From contig NW_026252185.1 of assembly GCF_025399195.1 (NCBI RefSeq), positions 1 through 39,433 on the forward strand: 39,433 bases of DNA, written 5' to 3'. The DNA is from Umbelopsis ramanniana AG (lineage: Eukaryota > Mucoromycota > Umbelopsidomycetes > Umbelopsidales > Umbelopsidaceae). The notes beneath the pieces were generated by a model. It did not search any database. It was not told where the DNA came from and saw nothing but the letters and a program-made list of their open reading frames with translations. Shown here piece after piece: positions 1 through 12,261 of this stretch; the first letter of the stretch is position 1; each line of letters opens with the position of its first letter. The position numbers and the translations under genes are program-made.

Positions 1-358
1 CTTATTATTGTAATTGACATGATGGAATGTAAGAAAAAATGATGGACTGCTGAAGATGCGAGATATAAAAGTTGATTAATAGATGTAGATATCAGCATTG
101 GTGAACACAAGTGAAGAATGATATATGTTCAAGATCAGCGGGACTGATTCCTCCAACCTAGACTATCTCATGATTTTATGAAATTGCTATTGGCAAATAA
201 GCAGTCAGCTCATATTGTGGTAGGCAGAGGTGGCATATTCGAAGAAAACAATCGTATATTGGAAGATATCGTTTTAATTTTTTGGCAGAGTTCAACATTT
301 TGATACGAAGCTAAACTTATATGATGTCAGCGCAAATTATTTCTAAAAGGACTGTAGA
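1..358. other. AT-rich flank with no recognised gene
   Basis: All six frames are interrupted and I see no RNA gene or repeat. The stretch lies downstream (minus-strand sense) of the gene relic at 359-1355 and may hold its decayed 3' end. Confidence 0.4.
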
Positions 359-1355
359 TCACGCGTGTGCTTGATGCTGAAGCGCTGTATAGGCGACAGC
401 GGTAAAACAGGCGACATAGTCTTGTAAACTTCCAAAATCCAACATCAATTCATTATTATCTTTACGCTGCTGTAACGACTCTATTATTGTATTAATATTT
501 TCATTCCCGATTTTTTCTAATGTTTTCCTGATGACATATTGATGAGGTTCGATATACGTTCTTGATAATCATTTATAAAGTTTTCATCGAATTCAAGTCC
601 ATGCGGTTTTATGCAACTTATACTATCTGATATAACAGAACCTTTTCGCTTACCATTAATTTCTCAATTTCATTCCATAAGTTTAGTGATATTTTCCTAA
701 TAGGCTCTTGGTTCAGCTGATGGCCAATCTAGACCCAAATAATCCATTCCTTGTTCAAAGTTGTAATGGATATCATTTCTACCAAAGAGTTCTAAATCTT
801 GTATGAACGAAGCTATTGCAATTAAATTTAACGTTTTTATATTAGACTCATTAGATATTATGACTTGGAAGTGTTGAATTGTTGCTCAACAATTAGTGCC
901 TGGTTCAGCTGCTTGTTCAACAGATAATAATCCTATAGGCTTGATCTTCCACCCTTTGCAAACATACTTTGTCGCCACCTGACTGCAGTAGTATATATCC
1001 CCATAGGCTGTAATTACGACACACGCATTAAACTTTCGTGGCTTCAGATAATTGTGTGCCCAATCCCATGTATTTGCTGTTGGTTTGGTTTAGTATTTGA
1101 GCCTTTTCACCAGTGACAACAGTTGATCTACCATGGCTTGTTCCATGGTAGTATAGAGAAGCAGGCGCAAGTTCCAGAAGATCAGTTACTTTTCTCACCA
1201 AAGACCTGCCCAATATAGCTTCACATGGGTACTGGGGGGTGACACTGTTTCTTTGTCTCTCCATTTTAAGCTTGCCACAGGCGTTTATGCTCTCCCCACC
1301 CAAATTTTTGTAGGTCGTGACCATCATCTACGCTTAATGTGGGATGTCTTTCCAT
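359..1355 (-). pseudogene. Decayed protein-coding gene, family not recognised
   Basis: Read on the minus strand, a start codon at 1355 opens a frame beginning MERHPTLSVDD. Coding-like sequence continues for about 1 kb but is broken repeatedly. A frame shift is needed near 1260-1290. A second falls near 1040-1060, where the frame ending LGTQLSEATKV gives way to one reading HNYLKPRKFNACVVITAYGD. In that frame there is a TGA after EQAAEPGTNC (near 890) and a TAG after LDWPSAEPRAY (near 705). A further shift near 665 leads to a last open block, NGKRKGSVISDS to LQDYVACFTAVAYTALQ, ending at a TGA near 359. Amino-acid composition stays protein-like throughout, with long stretches free of stops once shifts are allowed, so this is a relic and not random spacer. 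I do not recognise the family. It could be an old transposon-borne ORF or a dead copy of an expanded fungal family. The start lies only 59 bp from the P450 start on the other strand. Confidence 0.55.
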
Positions 1356-1414
1356 GATAAAAAGGACGAGGATTTTATTTTTCCCATTTTTTCCCAATCT
1401 CCTTGCTATCCCGT

Positions 1415-3387
1415 ATGAGTAATACCTCAATTGACTTGCGTCGCCTGGTGAAAGACCATCCCATTCTCTCAGCTTCTGGTGCTGCTGCTGCCGTCATTGC
1501 TGCACTTGCGGCCAAGTACAATGACCGCGCTGTCTTTCATCCAGCTCGCACCGACATCGCGCGGTATCCTGGCTGGCCACTGATAGGCAATTTACCAATG
1601 TTACTTCAGTACAAGGATAAAATTTATGACTTTTTTGCGGAAGGATTTGATGAAATCCACTCACCTACAATGTACTTCAAATATTCCTTTTTCTTTCTCT
1701 CACATGCTATTAGCAGCAAAGCTAATTTTCACTTTTCAGCTACTTGTCAGCTCTGGGAATGCCAATGCAAATCGGTACCTCCGACCCAGTAAATGTGGAG
1801 TATATTTTGAAAAGTAATTGTGTTCTTTATTTTTTGACATTGTACAAATTTGGAACAATACGACTGACTAACCACTTTGTGTTCAGCTAATTTCGAAAAC
1901 TACGAGAAAGGTCCAACGTTCCACAATGCCATGAACGATCTGTTTGGCCATGGGATATTTAACGCCGACGGTGAACAATGGAAGTACCAACGCAAAACCG
2001 CTGCAAACATCTTTAATGTCAAAAACTTTCGAGACCATTTCACAGCGTGTGTAGTGTTTTCTTCTATGGACGCTTTTACCTGACGTGTGAAAAAAAAAAA
2101 AAAATTGACGTTCATTTACTCCCTAGTGTGTTCCTCTTGGAACTGCAGTATATGCGTAACGACATTTTTGATGTCGCTGTTGAAACTGGAAAAGAACTTG
2201 ACTTCCATGATATCATGTACAAGTTTACCTTGGATTCGTTCATTCTGTATGTACTAAGCAACGCATGATATGGCGTGAGACTGTCCCTCTCCCGAAAAAG
2301 TATACATCTGACACTGACAAAAAATTTGCTTAAACAGCCTTGGGTTTGGAGTAGATTTGGGAGCCCTTAAGCAAGAAGAGAAAACCCCATTTGCCGCATC
2401 CTTCGATGCTGCCCAGTTGAATGTCTTTGAGCGCCTTCTTGTCCCTGGATGGACAATTAGAGAGTCGCTGGCCAAGGTTCTTATTCCTTGGAAAACTTCC
2501 ATGGGTCACCATGTCAAAGTCGTTGACCAATTTGCTCGCAAAGTTGTCCGCGACCGTATTGCTGAAACAAACAGTCCTGACTATGTGGAGAAAGGAGATC
2601 TTCTATCTCGGTTCATTCAAACTACTAATGCCGAAGGCCAGACGCTTTCTGAGACTGAGCTGAGAGATATTCTTGTCAATTTCGTAATTGCAGGAAGAGA
2701 CACCACAGCCCAAGCTTTATCTTGGACGTTCTATGAGCTGATGATGCATGTGGATATACAAGAAAAGCTGGTCAAAGAAATCTTTGAGCATATTACTGAT
2801 GACATTGAAGATGACCCAGTTGCATTGTATGAAGCCATCAAAGACATGAAGTATGCCCATGCAGTGTACGTATTATTTTCCTATTTATATATCTTTCGTA
2901 ACAAATTGCACAAACCACTCTCTTGGACTGACGTCTTGGAAACGAAATGAATTCCAATAGATTCTACGAAATCCTGCGTCTATATCCATCCGTACCTCTC
3001 AATCAAAAGTATGCGTTGAATGACGATGTGTGGCCAGATGGAACCAAAATTCGTAAAGGTGACTATGTGGCATGGTGTCCTTATGCTATGGGTCGCCTCG
3101 TTGGTGTATGGGGCCAAGACGCTCGTCTGTTCCGTCCTGAGCGATGGTTAACTGAAAATGGGGACCTCAAAAGGATGCCACAAGGACAATGGCCCGCTTT
3201 CCATGCCGGACCAAGAGTCTGCTTGGGCCAGAACCTAGCTACCCTTGAAGCGCTACTTACCATCTCGCTACTCTTGAAACGCTACAAGTTCACCCGCGTT
3301 CCTTGGCACAATGTCACATATCAAGTTTCGCTGACACTGCCTATGAAAATGGGTTTGAAGGTCTATGTTGAGAAGCGCCCTCAATAG
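1415..3387 (+). CDS. Cytochrome P450 monooxygenase (clan 86/CYP52-like)
   Basis: Exons 1415-1671, 1740-1813, 1887-2046, 2127-2246, 2338-2865 and 2961-3387 join into a 521-residue protein, normal for a microsomal P450. All introns have GT...AG ends, and every junction restores a conserved P450 stretch. A hydrophobic, alanine-rich segment near residues 17-35 should anchor it in the ER membrane. The I-helix oxygen-binding motif AGRDTT is at about 322-327, the ExxR motif (YEILR) at about 382-385, the PERF-type FRPERW follows, and the haem loop FHAGPRVCLG places the thiolate ligand at Cys467. AGRDTT, with Asp before Thr-Thr, is typical of fatty-acid and alkane omega-hydroxylase P450s (clan 86), so hydroxylation of a lipid-like substrate is the best guess; the substrate cannot be read from sequence. 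The start is the ATG at 1415; there is no upstream in-frame ATG nearby. Confidence 0.93.
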
Positions 3388-3708
3388 ACATATATTTTAG
3401 TTGACTATAAAACAGTACGGATAACTTACTATTATATTATAATCCGTCTACGACCTTATATATCACAATCTACTTTATCACTAACGAACGATGTTCGTTC
3501 TCACCACACATTATACTAAGTCCGCGGATTTAAAATTTAAAGGAGACTAATATATTGACACTACGGAATCATGTTTGGAGGAGATACAGACAAGCACTGA
3601 AGGGGGGGGGAGTAAAAGAAATACAAATATAATTTGTAATTGAAAGCATTCAATATAGAATTTTGCTATTTTTTAATTGCGTGTAATTCTGTTACAGGTT
3701 ATCACTCT
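3388..3708. other. Spacer between convergent P450 and H3 genes
   Basis: AT-rich sequence of 321 bp holding the 3' regions of two convergent genes. A run of G lies near 3602-3611. No ORF, RNA gene or repeat is visible. Confidence 0.5.
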
Positions 3709-4273
<565 letters not shown>

Positions 4274-4617
4274 TTCAGAGAAAGTTGGGAAGAAAAAAGG
4301 GAAAGGAAAATGGAATCGGTGGGAGATTTTAGACTGCGGTAGTTGCCGGCAGTCAGGTGGGAGAGGTGGGTGACGACATCCTAATGGACCCAGACCAAAC
4401 GGGCAACATTTCTATTTTTTTGGCTGAGGCCAACCGAAACGAAAAAGTGAGCTGAAATTTTTTGCAGCATCTGAATGCGATAGCTTACGGTGAATAGTTG
4501 ATTGCTGAGTTTGAAATGGAGGGTGTCACTAAATATTTTTGTTCGAGAGTAGCAGAGATTTTTGAAATACAAAGTCAGCCTGCCTCCCTGCCCTGCCTGC
4601 CTAAGTCGCGTGGTGAC
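4274..4617. promoter_or_regulatory. Shared divergent promoter region, H3 / ARP6
   Basis: The 344 bp between the H3 start (minus) and the ARP6 start (plus) must contain both promoters. A short pyrimidine-rich direct repeat of the unit GCCTGCC/CCTGCC lies at about 4577-4603, just before the ARP6 ATG. No clear TATA box was found. The ARP6 frame stays open upstream with in-frame ATGs near 4516, but family alignment starts at 4618. Confidence 0.5.
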
Positions 4618-6618
4618 ATGCTCGAAACTTTGATCCTAGACAATGGTGCATACACCATCAAAGCAGGAATAGCTACCAATCCGGAATCACTATGGTGACT
4701 TGAATATCTTGTCGGTCTTTGTAACGGGTAGAATACTTACCTCTTGTATCGTAGTCACATTCCTAATTCTATTGTCAGAGGCAAGCATGATCGAAGGAAC
4801 TTTGTTGGAGACGAGCTGAACAATTGTCAAAACTATTCCGCACTATATTATCGGCTTCCATTTGAAAAGGTGGGTTGCAACACTTGTATTTTGTAAGCTA
4901 GGTGCAGCTGGGCTGATGCTTTGATTGTTGTAGGGACTTCTGACAAATTGGGGAATCGAAAAAAATGTCTGGGATAGAGTGTTCTCCAACAACGTACTGA
5001 AGGTAAGGACAAGAGCTAGGCTGTTTGGAACATGTACGAAGAGACTTATTTTATTTCTACCTTTGACGATGCAAGGTCGACCCCACACAACACAATTTGA
5101 TCCTCAGCGAACCATGCTTCAATTTACCAAACATGCAAGAGATGTACGACCAAATCGTCTACGAAGAATACGAGTTTGCTGCGTCCTTCAGAACCATCGG
5201 TAACGAGCAATGCGTTTTTCTGATTCTGGGATAGACGGCCAATGCTAACCAAGCATCCTTTGCTTCTTCGACTTGGTCTCGCTAGCTCCTAGATTATGTC
5301 TTTACAATGATATTCCATCTTTGTATGGTCAACGACAAGGGTCAGCCCCAGATTGCGTGGTCATTGTTGACGTTGGATACTCTTTTACGCATATTGTGCC
5401 ATTTGTCAACGGTGCTCCTGTTCCATCGGCTATAAAGAGGTGCGTGAAAGAAGAATGGCCCTTCGATCATTCAATGCCAGAACTCTTGACTAACAAAAAC
5501 CATGCCTTTATAGGATCAATATTGGAGGTAAACTTCTCACTAACCAACTGAAGGAGCTGGTATCTTTCAGGTAAGTTAACACCATTCCATATAAGCGACG
5601 TTAGATCGAGTATACGCTACACTATACGTCGTATCATGGCCATGATATACAACATACTAAGATCATGATCAGATATTACGACATGATGGAGGAAACATAT
5701 CTCATCAATGATGTGAAGGAAGCATGCTGCTATGTTTCAAATGACGTCTTTAAGGACCTTTCGATTTGTCGGTGAGTGTTGAAGTAGTTGCTGATTGTCA
5801 TAGGTGAGGATGATGACCCTAAACATGACACTTATCGCATACGTAGAGCTCCGCCGTCCAAGAACAAAATTATTCAGGAGTACGTCCTCCCGGATTTTAC
5901 TAAAAGACACAAAGGATATATAATACCTCGTGCTGAGGATGGAAGCTTGCAAGGACGGCGAGCAGATAACACGGAGCAGATTCTTACCATGAATAATGAA
6001 CGCTTCATGATCCCAGAAATCCTTTTCAATCCTTCCGATATTGGTATGAATCAGGCTGGTATTCCTGAAGCCATTTATCAAAGTGTACAAGCTTGCGATC
6101 CAGGTAAGTCACGCCACTAAATCGATCACTAGTCGTTTACATCCACGTGTTGCAATTGGGCTAAAACCCCCCATTTCCTTATGGTACGCCCCCACTGCAG
6201 ATGCTCAAGGTCTGCTTTATGCGAACGTGGTGATTGTGGGCGGAAACGCAAACTTGCCAGGTTTCAAAGCGAGAGTGTAAGTTTCAGCGGCCTTTCGGGT
6301 TTGTGTACCTGCAAGACAACGTCACTCATGCATCGTATCCAACAGTCAAAATGACCTGCGTAGATTCGCACCTGCAGAATACGACGTCCGCGTATCTATA
6401 CCCGAAAAGTAAGTTAAATTCGCCGAGTTTTTGCGCTATTGAAATGCCAAGTATTAATGAAACATGTCTTTTAAAGCCCTGCTGATTATGCATGGTCTGG
6501 AGCGCAGTTTCTAGCCTCAGTTGATGACGGCGCGAGGCTTCAAAACAAGCTGGTGACTAGAAAGGAATATTTAGAGCACGGCAGCGACATATGTAGAATA
6601 AAGTTTGGGAGTTTCTAG
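4618..6618 (+). CDS. ARP6: Actin-related protein 6 (SWR1/SRCAP complex subunit)
   Basis: Eleven exons: 4618-4694, 4755-4869, 4934-5002, 5076-5199, 5286-5439, 5514-5570, 5673-5767, 5804-6103, 6201-6276, 6346-6408 and 6477-6618, giving 423 residues (human ARP6 is 396, yeast 438). The actin fold is clear: N-terminal LILDNGAYTIKAG (phosphate 1), VVIVDVGYSFTHIVPF (phosphate 2), YVLPDF, the ARP6-typical ERFMIPEILFNPSDIG, and VVIVGGNANLPGF near the C-terminus. ARP6 with Swc6 sits in the nuclear SWR1 remodeller, which swaps H2A for H2A.Z. The exon 7/8 junction is the weakest call. The obvious GTGAGT donor at 5772 would create a stop, so a donor at 5768 (GTCGGT) was used to keep the frame. The start at 4618 is chosen by homology although the frame is open upstream. 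Confidence 0.95.
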
Positions 6619-6732
6619 AGCTATGCATCACAAAGAGGAGGTTCAAGATAACTGGGGACCAAAAAGTCACAACGTATTATTTTGTCATTGGATTACTGTG
6701 CATAACTGTTTTCTATCGGACAGGCTGATCTA

Positions 6733-8210
6733 TCACTGCAGTATTATCGATTTTCCTTTTTCTATATGGTGGATGAGACCCGATCCTGCTATGCCATCGT
6801 AGAAGAACCAATTTTGTATCGGAAGTTCTTTACCAGAAAGAACTTTGATGATTTCCTGTGCTAGAATTCCACCAACAATAGCACACACTGGGGAGATCTC
6901 AGTATTTGCTGTCTGTGCAAGAATTCTACATGGGGAGTTAGTCATCATACGGAAGAGAAGCATTTGCTAAACTGACCATCTTTGAACTTACTCTATCATT
7001 GAGTCATCTAAAAACGTCAGATCCTTGAAGCCAAGTTGAGGCAAATAGTCGTTTCGCAAGGTACCCAGCTCGCGCTCATCGGCTTCCGTAGGGAGACGGT
7101 CATGCAATTCTTGAAATCGATATCTCACTGTAAAGAAGTAATAAGTACTTGCTTCCATCCGTCCGCAATTTCTCAACAAGGAATGAGCCGGTGCTTACCT
7201 AAAGTCATTGGAAATGCTTTGGACACCCGTTTCTTCAGCTGTCCCTTAGTGATATCGCTCCAGTCTCGATCTAAAGATTGCACCAATGTACAATATTCCT
7301 CTACTCGAGGCTCGGAAATTTCTCTTGGCGTAGCATTTTTTGTTGTGGCTTCTTCCTTACGCACTCTGAAAAATAAGAGTCAGCCTCATGTAAATGGCTG
7401 TATCGAGTCATATCCCAATCACCACTTACTGAATGTATTGATGACTATGAAGATCACAAAAGATATAACCAAACATTCCAAAGGTATCTGCGGCGTAAAA
7501 AGGGATCTTTCTGGCCCTACAGAGAGCATCCAGTCGAATCTGTCATGAACAACGGTCAGCATCCAGTCGCCATCACACAACCACTATATTTACGACGAGA
7601 GCATACCATAGTGGGAAGAGATGCATATGTAACGCATACGATATCGAATTGTTCGAAGTACGCGTCTGGCTTTTGTTCAATGTCTTCCTTATCCGTTCGG
7701 ACTGCTACTCGAGGATTTAAGGCTTGCACTTGGATAGCGGCAGCTTCGGCTCTCTAATTACATCATTTAGTCATTGCCTGGGCTCAGAACCACATAATTA
7801 AGTCTACACTTACGTTCTTGCCAATATCAGCTTCGGTCAAGAAGAACTGCGCACCAAGGTCTTGTATTATGACCGGTTCGGGGTCCAGGATGGTCAGTGA
7901 CCCAATACCGGCAAGCACCAAGTTTTTACATATCTCGTTTCCGAGACCTTTGATCCCAGCAACTAGAATATTGGCGTTTCTGATTCTAAATGTCGATGAA
8001 GTGCATTAGACAGCGTTTGAGACGAAAACGAAGAGCGTCGGTGACATGGTTGCTACCTTTGTTGTGCTTCAACACCCCACAATCTGATTTGGCGATCGTA
8101 CAAGGCCGCCTCGTCTATGAACGTGGAATCAATCACAATGCTGGCATTTTTCTTTTTTGGTGACTACATTCATTACCTTCTGTAATAGTTTTGTTTTCTT
8201 TGGTCGCCAT
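6733..8210 (-). CDS. AOS1: SUMO-activating enzyme subunit 1 (AOS1/SAE1)
   Basis: Eight exons, minus order: 8177-8210, 8057-8114, 7814-7985, 7607-7753, 7430-7539, 7199-7365, 6992-7127 and 6733-6925, giving 338 residues (human SAE1 346). It starts MATKENKTITE, then DEAALYDRQIRLWG, the entry motif of E1-type adenylation folds. The nucleotide-binding region NANILVAGIKGLGNEICKN follows, and then the family block PFYAADTFGMFGYIF. The end carries EISPVCAIVGGILAQEIIK. As expected for this half of the heterodimer there is no catalytic-cysteine domain; the partner would be UBA2. The dimer adenylates SUMO and passes it to UBC9. The last intron is 66 nt (6926-6991), with a branch-like GACTAAC. An overlapping short frame reading through it was discarded because it breaks the family alignment. 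The gene is convergent with ARP6 over 114 bp. Confidence 0.95.
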
Positions 8211-8479
8211 TCCCATATGTGTGATGTAGTAGCGTTTGCAAAACGCAGTCGAAGTCGCGGTGTGGACCATATAACTAACGGCAGTCACGGTCTCCATAAT
8301 GTACATTTTACCACACACCGTCAGTAGCACACACGTTTCATTCATCTGCCCATAACCAAGGAAGTCGTATTTTTAATCATTTGTAGCTTTATTATCATCT
8401 TAAATTGTATACATAGCTTTAGAATATTTCCTCTAAGCTGATCCAATGTACAGCTGACGTCCAACGCAGAAAAAACACA

Positions 8480-10822
8480 TCATTGCTCAGGCATATTAGA
8501 TATTTCGATCCCTTCAATGCCTTCGACAGGGAAGCCAAGAATCCGTCCATAAAACCAAAGCTCCAGCTCAAGGGTGCGAATAATGTTTTCAGTCCTCCGA
8601 AAACCTAATGAAATGCGATGTAAATAAACGACATCGTATGCTAATCATACCTCATTGCATCCATGAATTATGATCTCACCGTGACCTTCGCCAGCGTATG
8701 TAACAAACGCATTAGGAACCTTGTTAGAGTTGAGAACTCGGACCATATCTTCAGATTGAGAAGGTGGAACAGCATGATCGTCTAGCCCATGGAAGAGAAT
8801 AGCGGGACATATGATATTTTGTGCAAAATGGGTTGGTGATCTAGGAAGTACGTCAATACCCTTTTTTCCATATATCTGTACACTTGAAAAAAGCCTCCTT
8901 ACCGGTCATAATAAACTTGCTCTTCTTCGGGGTATGCGCCAATAAGTCCCACTGTAGACGCAACATGGTTCGTCAAGACATCCGCACGTTGTAAAATATT
9001 TTGAATTACTTACAGAGATATTTGCATTCAAACTTATGACCCTCTTGCAAAAGAAGCTTCAAGTCCGTAACTGGATAAAGTGCACATCCAGCCTTGAAAA
9101 CTTCAGGTCGGAAAGTGAGACATGCACTACAGTGGTAACTAATAAATACAACATCCCATAAGTTAGCTGAATGAGAAGACGCTTGACTTACAGGGTAGTA
9201 AATCCTCCAGCGCTGCCTCCCTTAATGACCAGCTTCTCACGATCAACTAGACCTATCTCAGCAAGGTGCATTGCTGCAGCACAGCAGTCGTCCACATCAA
9301 CTATACCCCAGTTCTTCTTCAACAAATTTCTATACTCCTTTCCATAACCAGTCGACCCTCCATAGTTCACTTCGGCAATGGCAACACCTCTGGAGGTCCA
9401 ATATATGTAGTTTCGATCAAACTCGCCGTCCGCTCTTGACGTCGGTCCACCATGAAGCATCACTCGTAGAGGGGGTAGGCCGTCGCTTTTGAACTCTGGA
9501 TTCTTGGGAGGATAAAAGTAGCAATATCCAAATCCATGCTTAGTAGGGAAACGAATTTCTTGAGGTTCAGATATATATTCTTCATCCAGTGGCGGTGACT
9601 TTGAGTCTTGCAATATTTTGACGACTTTTTGATCTGAAAGTGAGTATGCGACAAACTTGCGCGGAGCTGTTGTAGATAACGCTGAGAAGAGGGCATACTC
9701 GGTATCGCCAACTTTGGCTACTTGCACTTGATCAAAGTCAATATAAGGAGTAGGGAGATCCACTATGGTTTGCCTTTCGGTGTCTAGTATTGCAAGGGAC
9801 GATTTGGATTTGCAAAGGATTTTGGTAGCATCATTTGTCAACGGAGTATAGTCAGAAAATCCAAATACCCAAGAAGGACCACACTGGTCGATTTTTATAG
9901 TTTCGGCGAGGACCTGCTGTAAATCTCCATCCTGGTACTTATGGAGATTCCAGTAACCGTTTCGATCAGTCATGGCATAAAGAGACCCATCTTTAGCATA
10001 ACGAGGTTGCTGTAGCAAACAGTTCAAGTTAACAATCAATTAAACGCTATAAGGTGAATGATGCACCTTTTGTACATGATACGTGCATATCCTTACTACA
10101 ATGCTTTCTCCTTGGCTCTCTCCGGCTATGCATCGCAAATCAGACACCTGCAACCCATTTTCATAAGACAAATTCGCTTGATACAGTTGAGTGAAGTCCC
10201 ACGGAAGGTTAGGATGGTTATAGGAGATAAAAGTCAACTCGTCATTTGATGGATTAATAATTGGTGATGTGTAAAAGTCATTTCCTTCTGCAATTGTCTT
10301 CACAGCTTTATCCAGATTCTTCTCCAGAAGATCAATGGCCACCAGCTTGTTGACGACATCCTCCGGAGTTCCGTTCTCAATGTGCTCCTCATGGACGCAA
10401 ATTATATACTGAAGCTCATCATCCACACTAAAATCTGCATATCGACACAGTCGGTTTTCAGGTACAATAGGGATGATATTTGTTGGATGACTGAGATCAA
10501 TTTTGTACACGCGGCCATCATCAAAGTTGGAGAAGAACAGAGAGTTTTTTTTCACGGTGTATGCGCCGCCTCCATATTCGTGAACTTTGCTTCTACAGTT
10601 GTAGCCAATAGGTAAGATGGCCGTCGTTTCGCTAGGCTTCTCAAGATTTTGGCTGAAGATTTGTATGCGACCACCTTCTTCATTGACGCATTTTGTCCAG
10701 TATACCGTATTGGTGGACTGGTCAAACTTGACTAAGAAGTCATATTTGATGCCAGAGTCCTGACCCAGGGATGCAGCAGATACCGGGGAAGGCCAGGATC
10801 CATAGGGCTTTGTTATAACCAT
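8480..10822 (-). CDS. S9-family serine peptidase (acylaminoacyl/dipeptidyl-peptidase-like)
   Basis: Exons, minus order: 10097-10822, 9192-10009, 9014-9126, 8903-8951, 8680-8840 and 8480-8604, giving 663 residues. The N-terminal two thirds reads as a beta-propeller with repeated YxxDGxLYAMTDRNGYWNLH-like blades. The C-terminal third is an alpha/beta hydrolase with the oxyanion-region HGGPTSR, NYGGSTGYGKEYR, the nucleophile elbow GGSAGG (Ser508), the acid in HGLDDHAVP (probably Asp590) and the histidine in GEGHGF (His622), so the triad is complete. No signal peptide or membrane segment is seen, suggesting a cytosolic enzyme that trims blocked or short peptides. Similar proteins are annotated as prolyl oligopeptidase family or dipeptidyl peptidase family member 6; the exact substrate is not readable. 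The junction at 8680 was placed to yield EGHGFRRTENI; the alternative GTATGA donor at 8650 loses the frame. Confidence 0.93.
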
Positions 10823-10873
10823 GGTGAAATTAAGGACGACGGTTGTTTTGGTGTATAGTAAAAAAAATGGGGG

Positions 10874-10884
10874 AATATATATAT
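10874..10884 (-). promoter_or_regulatory. TATA-like element of the S9 peptidase gene
   Basis: An alternating AT run (ATATATATAT) lies about 52 nt upstream of the peptidase ATG on the minus strand, a suitable place for a TATA box. It is short and AT-rich sequence is common here. Confidence 0.35.
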
Positions 10885-11714
10885 CGCACGCAACGGGTTA
10901 CACTTGATAAGTCAGAATTGGTCACATAAAGAACCAAATTTCCCATGCCGAAATGTTGTGATTTGATCAACTATCTTAATTTTATAATGTAGCTAGGATG
11001 CATAATTAATCAGAGTATCGTCTTGTGCTATGAATGACAAAGTATTGGTTGGATTGCTGCGGAGAGGCGGAGAATCCAATGGACTTTTTGCGCTTCCTTA
11101 CATAGCAGGTATTTCTTTCCTTTTTTGCCTACTGCTTGAAGGGAAGGGAAAAATTGCTGCTGCAAAAAGAGACGGCTCGGCTATAGATATCTTCACTCTC
11201 TTATGCTTCGTTGCATCATCCTGTATATACACTGACTCTTGGGTGCTGAAGCTTCTTTCTGGATGTTAGGATAATCCGGCACAGCAATTTTTCAGACTCA
11301 AAATCTGGTTTGAAAACATCCCTGTATGTAAAGTGAAGGTAAAAGTCTTCATTAATTTTGAAGATCAAGTCATGGCATTTGCATTTGCGAAATATCTATT
11401 TCGTCGCTCTTAAATTTAAATGCTGAAGCTTTGTTTATCAGTGTTGGAGTGTGCATGTCAGCGCTCACCGGCTCATTGAGCGGCGGAAAAAAAAAAGGTA
11501 TAGACGGATAGGAAGGCAGGAAAAGCGCCCAGGCTAGCATGCAGTATCTCGTATACTCACTCAAACGCGCTAAAGACAGCTTCACTTGTACGTATCATGC
11601 AACTTTGCGGACGCCCTTTCAACTCTATTTCAATATTTGTTTACTTGTGGGGACCGATCAGCACACAATCCCGACACATTGACGAGTGTGCTGCCCACCG
11701 CGCGGTCCCAATCC

Positions 11715-12261
11715 CTTACAGTAATTGACAGCATCACAAATAATCGGAAGCAGGCACTCGGCTCGCAACCACATCGATACGCATCGAATATCTAACCCCA
11801 ACATGGTATAGTACAACATATGGCCTTCGTAAGAGGGTACGCAACTATTTCCGGATATGACGGTGAACCGACTTTGCACTGTCATAAGCATGTACTTAGT
11901 GAATGAACCGCCGTCAATCGGAGGTCAATAAGAAAAGTCGAGGAGAGTATCGGAACGTACCTTGCTTTGCTCGTATGATGGCTTCCGGGAAGAAAAATAC
12001 GTGATCGGCTGAAAACGTATGTTTGGCTTTGGCTTGACCACAAGCATGCTTAACACATTGAGGTTGCATCTCGCTGCACACCTTCTTTTCCATTCCAAAG
12101 CATATCATCAGACACACATACACAATTTGGAAAGAAAACATATACAGGAGAGAAACGCCAAGCGCACCCTTAAATCGCTTTTGGAATTCACGAAGATCAT
12201 CAGTAGACGTAAATTGTAGGTAATACTTCACCTGCAGCAAGGGGAAGGGTTTCCCTATCAA
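11715..12261 (-). other. Possible cryptic multi-exon gene (unrecognised)
   Basis: On the minus strand three short open blocks are framed by good splice signals in matching phase. Block 1, from about 12261 after CAG, reads GKPFPLLQVKYYLQF then TSTDDLREFQKRFK, with a GTGCGC donor near 12165. Block 2 follows a TTTTCAG acceptor and reads ADHVFFFPEAIIRAKQ, with a GTACGT donor near 11960. Block 3 after GACAG reads VQSRFTVISGNS. A strand-plus-helix pattern (YYLQF then DDLREFQKRF) resembles the end of a PH-like fold, but I cannot name a family. No start codon or terminal exon is certain. It may be a real small gene, a relic, or chance. Confidence 0.25.

Noticed and set aside
6926-6963. ORF part reading MLLFRMMTNSPCR before the AOS1 last exon
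   Set aside because: It is intron sequence: using it needs a 20-25 nt intron upstream, while the 66-nt intron restores the family sequence SMIEILAQTANTEISP.
8133-8345. Alternative longer N-terminus for AOS1 (MNETCVLLTVC...)
   Set aside because: It runs into a stop after KMPAL and does not join the E1 motif. The start at 8210 spliced to 8114 gives the conserved N-terminus.
11293-11308. Short stem-loop resembling a tRNA anticodon arm (CAGA-loop-TCTG)
   Set aside because: No acceptor stem, D-arm or T-arm (GTTCGA-type) sequence is found at the right spacing, so it is not a tRNA.
11914-12261. 115-residue continuous minus-strand ORF
   Set aside because: Read as one ORF it crosses good donor and acceptor sites and has an odd composition in the middle. 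Only the exon-like blocks are kept, as a low-confidence candidate gene.
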